From positions 346,668-379,956 of the forward strand of contig NW_003109088.1 in assembly GCF_000003605.2 (NCBI RefSeq): DNA of 33,289 nucleotides, in the 5' to 3' direction. Each line of letters opens with the position of its first letter. Within the stretch, counting starts at the first letter, position 1. This document shows positions 24,301 to 30,300 of this stretch, one piece after another. The DNA comes from Saccoglossus kowalevskii (Eukaryota > Hemichordata > Enteropneusta > Harrimaniidae). Under the pieces are notes generated by a model. That model did not search any database and was not told where the DNA came from. It saw only the letters and a program-made list of their open reading frames with translations. The position numbers were made by a program, and so were the translations under genes.

Positions 24301-27300
24301 GGTGACGCAAGTTTTTGGATTATTGTTAATCTAATTCACATCTATTTTTTGTTCTCCGCTTGCACACGAAGTAGAATTAATTAAGGGTCATTTGTAGAAG
24401 CAAGCTCAATTTGTCGGAGCCAGCTGTTCTCACAATAACGCCATCCATCAACTTATACAATGGCAGGGACTCTTCATTTCTCCGTACAGCGGCTCAATGA
24501 CTGTAATTTCTAAGATATGTCCACGGGGAATAAACGATCTTCATTGATGATGAAGGAGAAGAAGAAACGATTTCGACGTTGCTTCGAATATCCTGATTAC
24601 CGTGACATTGAACGTGATGTTCATGGTGAATGTGAATACCACGAGTAAAAACACTGTAGCGAGGCGAGTAATTTATACATAACGTTAGGAAGGGGATATA
24701 AACGAGCTTGTCTATAGCAACGTGTTTGTGATTGATTTGTTGGAAGAATTTATCTTTAAAATGAAAATCCGTTTTCAATAGGTTAGGTGGAATATTTTAA
24801 TTTAAGTAAAATAATAAGGATAGGACAAAGATGCCAATCCACCACCCGGAAGTATTTAAGAATAAACGTTCTTCAAATTCAGTCTGACGGCACACGGGTT
24901 GTGTAACAAAACGATGTTTTATACATGCGAAGAACAATGATATAATCGTTCTTCTGTTCACTAGTACGGATAAATGATTCTGGACAAGTTCTAAATTTAA
25001 AGTATTTACGAGCTACGTTTATTGCCTTGGGGTATGCGTAACCTTTAGAGTGGAAAAAATGTAACGACTTCGTAAGGCGTTGTTCGAATCTCATCACGAT
25101 CCCGATTTCGATTTTGGTCATGTCACATGGTAAACCATAAAAGCGTTGTATTTCCAGAATTGGTTAAGTTTTAAATAGCACAGTGTGTTTTTTTCTGGTA
25201 AGTTCTTCGTGATTTTACATACAATTGATTAGAGTTTCACCAACTGGAAAATCGGCTCGTCGTGTTCGTTAGTTGTCTACTTCAATAAATTCACTGTATT
25301 CATGCCGCCATATAATACTTCGGCAAAGACACGTGACATCTCACGTGCGTCATACATAGTAGCGAATTGTCACGGAATACATGCCACGGTCTGTAATGAG
25401 ACTTATATGAATATACACTGAGAACGAACATGGTGATTGGAAATAGGATCGGAACACGGATATGCGCAACTCTTCTATATATCGCGTGCCACGTGTCAAT
25501 TCAGTAACATTGTGAATAAAAAAATGGATAAATTCGCGAGGTCATAAATAGATGTATATCCTTTCATCTCTTACATGCAACAAAAACAAATTGCGAAGAA
25601 AAGTGGGAAAGCGATGTTTTTCTAAAATATACGAAAAAGTTAGAAATGAAATGTTTGTTTTTGTGATAACATCGCATGTATATGCTAATGGAACATCGAG
25701 ATTTCATTTTAACAAAAATAACATAACATTAAAAGGGAAAAAAATACTTTTGTGTTAAGTCCATATTGACATTCCCGAATCCCGAGTTATTTTTTGTCCT
25801 TGAAATGGAATGTAACTTTTGTAAAATTAAATCTCCTAGAAGTGCATTTGCAGATTTAATTTATTTCTCGAGGAAGTTGTATTTACGAGCCCCAGTAGTG
25901 ACGTCATGTACGTCAAATTGGTTCCAAAATCAATTACGATACAAAAGGTGTGGATATCGTGTGATATTCAAATATGGACAAATCAACGAAACGACGAAGA
26001 CGTATCTGTGGATAAGTGCATCTATAAGAGAGAGGGTTGTTGTTGACGTGACGAAAACATCTCAAAATTCAGCTGGTGTGTGCACACTCTGATCCGATGT
26101 AATTTCCTTTGATCTCTGACCCGCGAAGGCGGGGAATCACAGCAAGTAGCTACGATGAAATATAACAATTGATTTTCTCAAAAGTCACAGGTGATGTCTT
26201 ATTTCAAATAAGATCATTCATCAATCGGTGGGCAATGTGGTCTTAATGGAATCACGTTTCTGTGGCTTCATTGGATTTACATTTCAATGAACGGATATAG
26301 TTCGGCATAGTAGTTCGGGGGACATCGGCGTACCGTGTGGCGTCACGTCGGATGGCGTTAGCAACATGTCATATACTAGTAATTCGCTTTATTTCAGCAC
26401 AAGTCTCTAATACAATGTCAAAATAGAACACAATAAAAACTAGAAAAAATAATAATTACAATTGACGGCATGGCCACGTGTCACTCGTAACTTGAATGTA
26501 AAAAATCATCTTTATGAATATATACCCTTTCTCGTAAACTTAAATGAGATAATCATTGTTAATACACATCTGCCAAGATGTTTGTCACCGTATTTGCCTA
26601 CAACCATGAGGTCTCCATAGTATAATATTGCATATCGTTACCATACCAACGCAATGGACACCTGAACGGTGATTAATTGTCAGTCAGCGAATTGCAGACT
26701 CTCTCGCGACACATTTGTGTTTACAGGAACATCCGTAATATAAGACTGCATTTGAAACGTCCTTCAAAATTTATTAAACATTAACACGTGCGTCTAACGT
26801 TCTCCTGTGTAAAGAAATTAGGCGTGTCGAATAGTATTTTCTGGTTAGGCTCATTTTCATGTCATGTGACTATTCACAATTTGTTTTGTTTACCCCTAAT
26901 GACTCAATTGTTGAAATTGCCCGGAAAAAAAGTACGCGTGTACCTTATTCGCCGCGGTGTACGTGCGTAAAGTAGTGCGTGGCCACGTACTGTTTCTGTT
27001 TTTTAAACATTAGTATGATGGATTACAGAATGCAATGCATCATGGGAGACGATGATTTCAGACTCGATATCGCAGCTTGTCCATTACGATAAGTCAAGTC
27101 TTCATCGGCGGTGAGATATTCTGGTGATTATATGGGAATCGCGCAAGCACGAATAAAAGAGTTGAAAGTAGATACGACGAGATATCCTATCGTTATACGT
27201 AATACGCTAACATACACGATTGTAAATAACTTCCTTGATCAGTTCTTTTGAGAGAGAAAAAAAAATTACTTGAATTTACGAGTTATATTTGAACCGATCT

Positions 27301-30300
27301 GATGACGGAGATACGGATAATCGCCATGCTTTGTGTAAGACTTGTCACTTTGTTTAGGATGTATGACTTCGGAATTAACAACTAAGCCGACGGTCAAAGG
27401 CTTAGCGAAATTAAAAAAGTTTATTAAGTGTGTTGCCATGTCAACCGTCGACTTTAATGCCAAAACCAGCAATAAATTCAATGAGTAATAACAAGTAGCG
27501 AGAACCGAATATGCGTGGATCTTATAGTGCTATGTAGACTCAAAACGTTTCTCTGAACTGTATATACACATATATATCCTGTCACCTCGATGTTTTAACT
27601 TTGTGAAATATATATAGGCAAATATGTAAGCGATCGATTGATGTAAATTCTTTAATGGGTGTCATTAACTAAACCATTTCAGGAAAATTGAGACATGCAG
27701 CCCATCTAAACATTATCAAACACGTGATTATATACATAGACGACTTTCCCGGAAGTCAAAGATACGGCGTTTCGCAAGCGCGCGCATGCCGTTTTTGGGT
27801 GTGACATAAACTTGTACTCGTGATATTCTGCTTCTGGTGTACCAATCGACGTCACAAAAATAAAATTTCCTTCTATCGGCTGTCAGCAAACTGACATGTT
27901 TGTATTTTCAGCCATGATAAAGCGGGAATATTGTCCGTCCCAGTCTCGCTACTCCCGGGAAATTGGTCTATTGTGCATGTTGTAAAGTTCAATCTAAACT
28001 ATCCGCCAGACAAGGGTTGCTGTCACTGAGGTGGCTTGATATGCTTGAATGTAAAAGATTTACACTAGTCTGTTTTTAATGCAGGTGGAGCGAGTTATTC
28101 AGCAAGAGGGATTTAAACGTGCGAAGAGAAATTATAAAGGTGTAAAAGCAGACACAAAAACCTCAACGTATAAAGTAGATCCGAATAACAAATACAACGA
28201 CGAACTGTTCGAAAAACAATGGTACTTGGTAAGTGGACATATGGTGGCGCTATATGCTCGTTTACATTTGAAACTGGGCATTTTTGTATTGATACATTGT
28301 CGTAGCGTTAATTTTTCGGGTGATTACTTCCTCAATGTGTTATCCTCGGGGGCGGACATCCGGGCATTTTCTACCGCTTGGCAACCTTCGCGGTGAAAAC
28401 AAAGACCAAAAACTTACAGAAAACGGTACTTTTGCGATGGTTGTTGAGAGTGCCCTGAACAGTGTAACAAGATTAGCCCTACGTGTGTAACATATATGAA
28501 TTTGGTTGTTCAGGATTACTTCAAAGTTGAGTTTGTGTTGTTTTCTCGAATTTTCACCGGCTCCACCGGCGTTCCACAGCAGCGCGCACAAAGCCCTTAG
28601 AAATACGTGGTACAGTGGTGCGCGTCTTAGCAACGTAGAACGTCCGTGTCGTAGCTCCGTCCCCGAGGATAGGCGATTAAGGGTGATATTTAATGTAATT
28701 CTTCAAATCGAGGGCGTATGAGAGGTATTTGGTTGTGGCACCAACCGACGGCGGATAGCACTGATTTTCAATCTGTTTTCTATTCATTCTTAGAAAAACA
28801 CCGGCCAGGCGAATGGCAAACCTGGTCTTGATTTGAACGTTGAGGACGCTTGGCGACAGGGCTTTACGGGGAAAGGAGTTGTTGTAGCCATCATGGACGA
28901 CGGTAAGTAACACATTTGTATAATCTCACAATTTCCATAATGTGAACTAATTTTGATGGGACGTGAAACTCGAGGTAGAAAGTCCCGGAAGATACCCGGT
29001 GTCAACAATACAAATACAACCAATCGTTAATTGTCATGCCTTGTCCCAAGACATTCGCGCGTAAATGTCGCACCGGACGTCAGTGCAAACCCATTTGTAA
29101 TTACACGACAATTTATTGTTTATTTATTGTAAAATTATCACCAGGTATTGACTACAGGCATCCAGATATAGCGCCAAACTACCACGCGGGGGCTAGTTAT
29201 GATTTCAGCAGTGACGACAATTACCCGTACCCGAGGTATACCGAAGATTGGTTCAATAGGTAAACATATAATTTACTTCCTTGAATGAATTTGCGGTACA
29301 CTACAGTCTGGTTTGTTGCAACCGGGTAAATCGCACACGACAAACTCGGATGGTTTGGTGTTCAGTGCATTCGAATTCGCTATACTCTTGATAAAATACA
29401 GAGCTATAACTGTTGGTTAAAGCGGGAGGGTCGTCAACTGCGCACGCGCGGGAATTAAGTCCCAAGGGACGATAACAACACACGCTAAAAACGCAAAGGC
29501 TCATGGGTATACGCTTATTTGTAAACAATGACACGCTATGGCCATCAAACGCATGCGCGGGTGACGACTCCCCCGCTTTAAATTTTCGAAATTTATTTCA
29601 AATTCATTTTCGGCTTCTTCCCTACTCATCCCATCCCTGTCCGTATATTCATCCCTTGTGACTTCCCGCCTCACAGACGCTGATTATGAGAGTGCTTAAT
29701 GATATTGATTTGTGACGTCGTTTTTCTTGCAGCCATGGTACGCGGTGTGCGGGGGAAGTATCGGCCGTTGCCAACAACTCTGTCTGTGTAGTAGGCGTGG
29801 CATATGATTCCAAAGTTGCGGGTGAGTTCAGTGAATTTTAGAAGATTGAACTTACGATACATATCTACCCTTAAAACGAATATCTACTTTGTGGGCATAC
29901 GGGGATTTGTGTTCGACAGCACTAAAAGGACTAAATATACCTTCCTATTGTGATTATTGCAGGTATTCGAATGTTAGATCAGCCATATATGACGGATTTG
30001 ATCGAATCATCCTCCATGGGACACGAACCTCAACTAATTGACATTTACAGTGCCAGCTGGGGTCCACAGGACGATGGAAGAACGGTGGACGGTCCACGCG
30101 AATTGACACTGAAAGCCATAGCGAATGGCGTAAATGAGGTACATTTTAGCGAGAGTTGTCATTTTGTTTTATCTTGCGTAAGTTCGTAAATTTCAGTGAA
30201 AATTTTATAATACATGTTGTGTAACGTTCGATGTACTCACTTTCCAGGGTCGTGGTGGACTTGGAAGTATCTACGTATGGGCTTCCGGCGATGGTGGCGC

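Larger units (their letters stand above)
19160..28084 (+). other. PCSK2 intron 2 (8.9 kb)
   Basis: Donor is gtaaga and acceptor atgcag. No exon-like segment with PC2 similarity is seen and no transposon coding region is recognised. It contains a C9 run (19649-19657), a CpG-rich patch near 23.7-23.9 kb, CRE palindromes at 22679-22686 and 25899-25906, and X-box-like sites near 26.6 and 27.4 kb. Confidence 0.85.

Noticed and set aside
25020-25100. tRNA B-box-like gttcgaatc
   Set aside because: No convincing A-box, no acceptor stem pairing and no cloverleaf could be built around it.
25766-26092. 108-codon plus-strand ORF in intron 2
   Set aside because: No known motif beyond a CxxC pair. Chance ORF is the simplest reading.
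28229-28396. Continuation of the exon 3 frame into intron 3
   Set aside because: A strong gtaagt donor and direct homology to exon 4 show that exon 3 ends at 28228.
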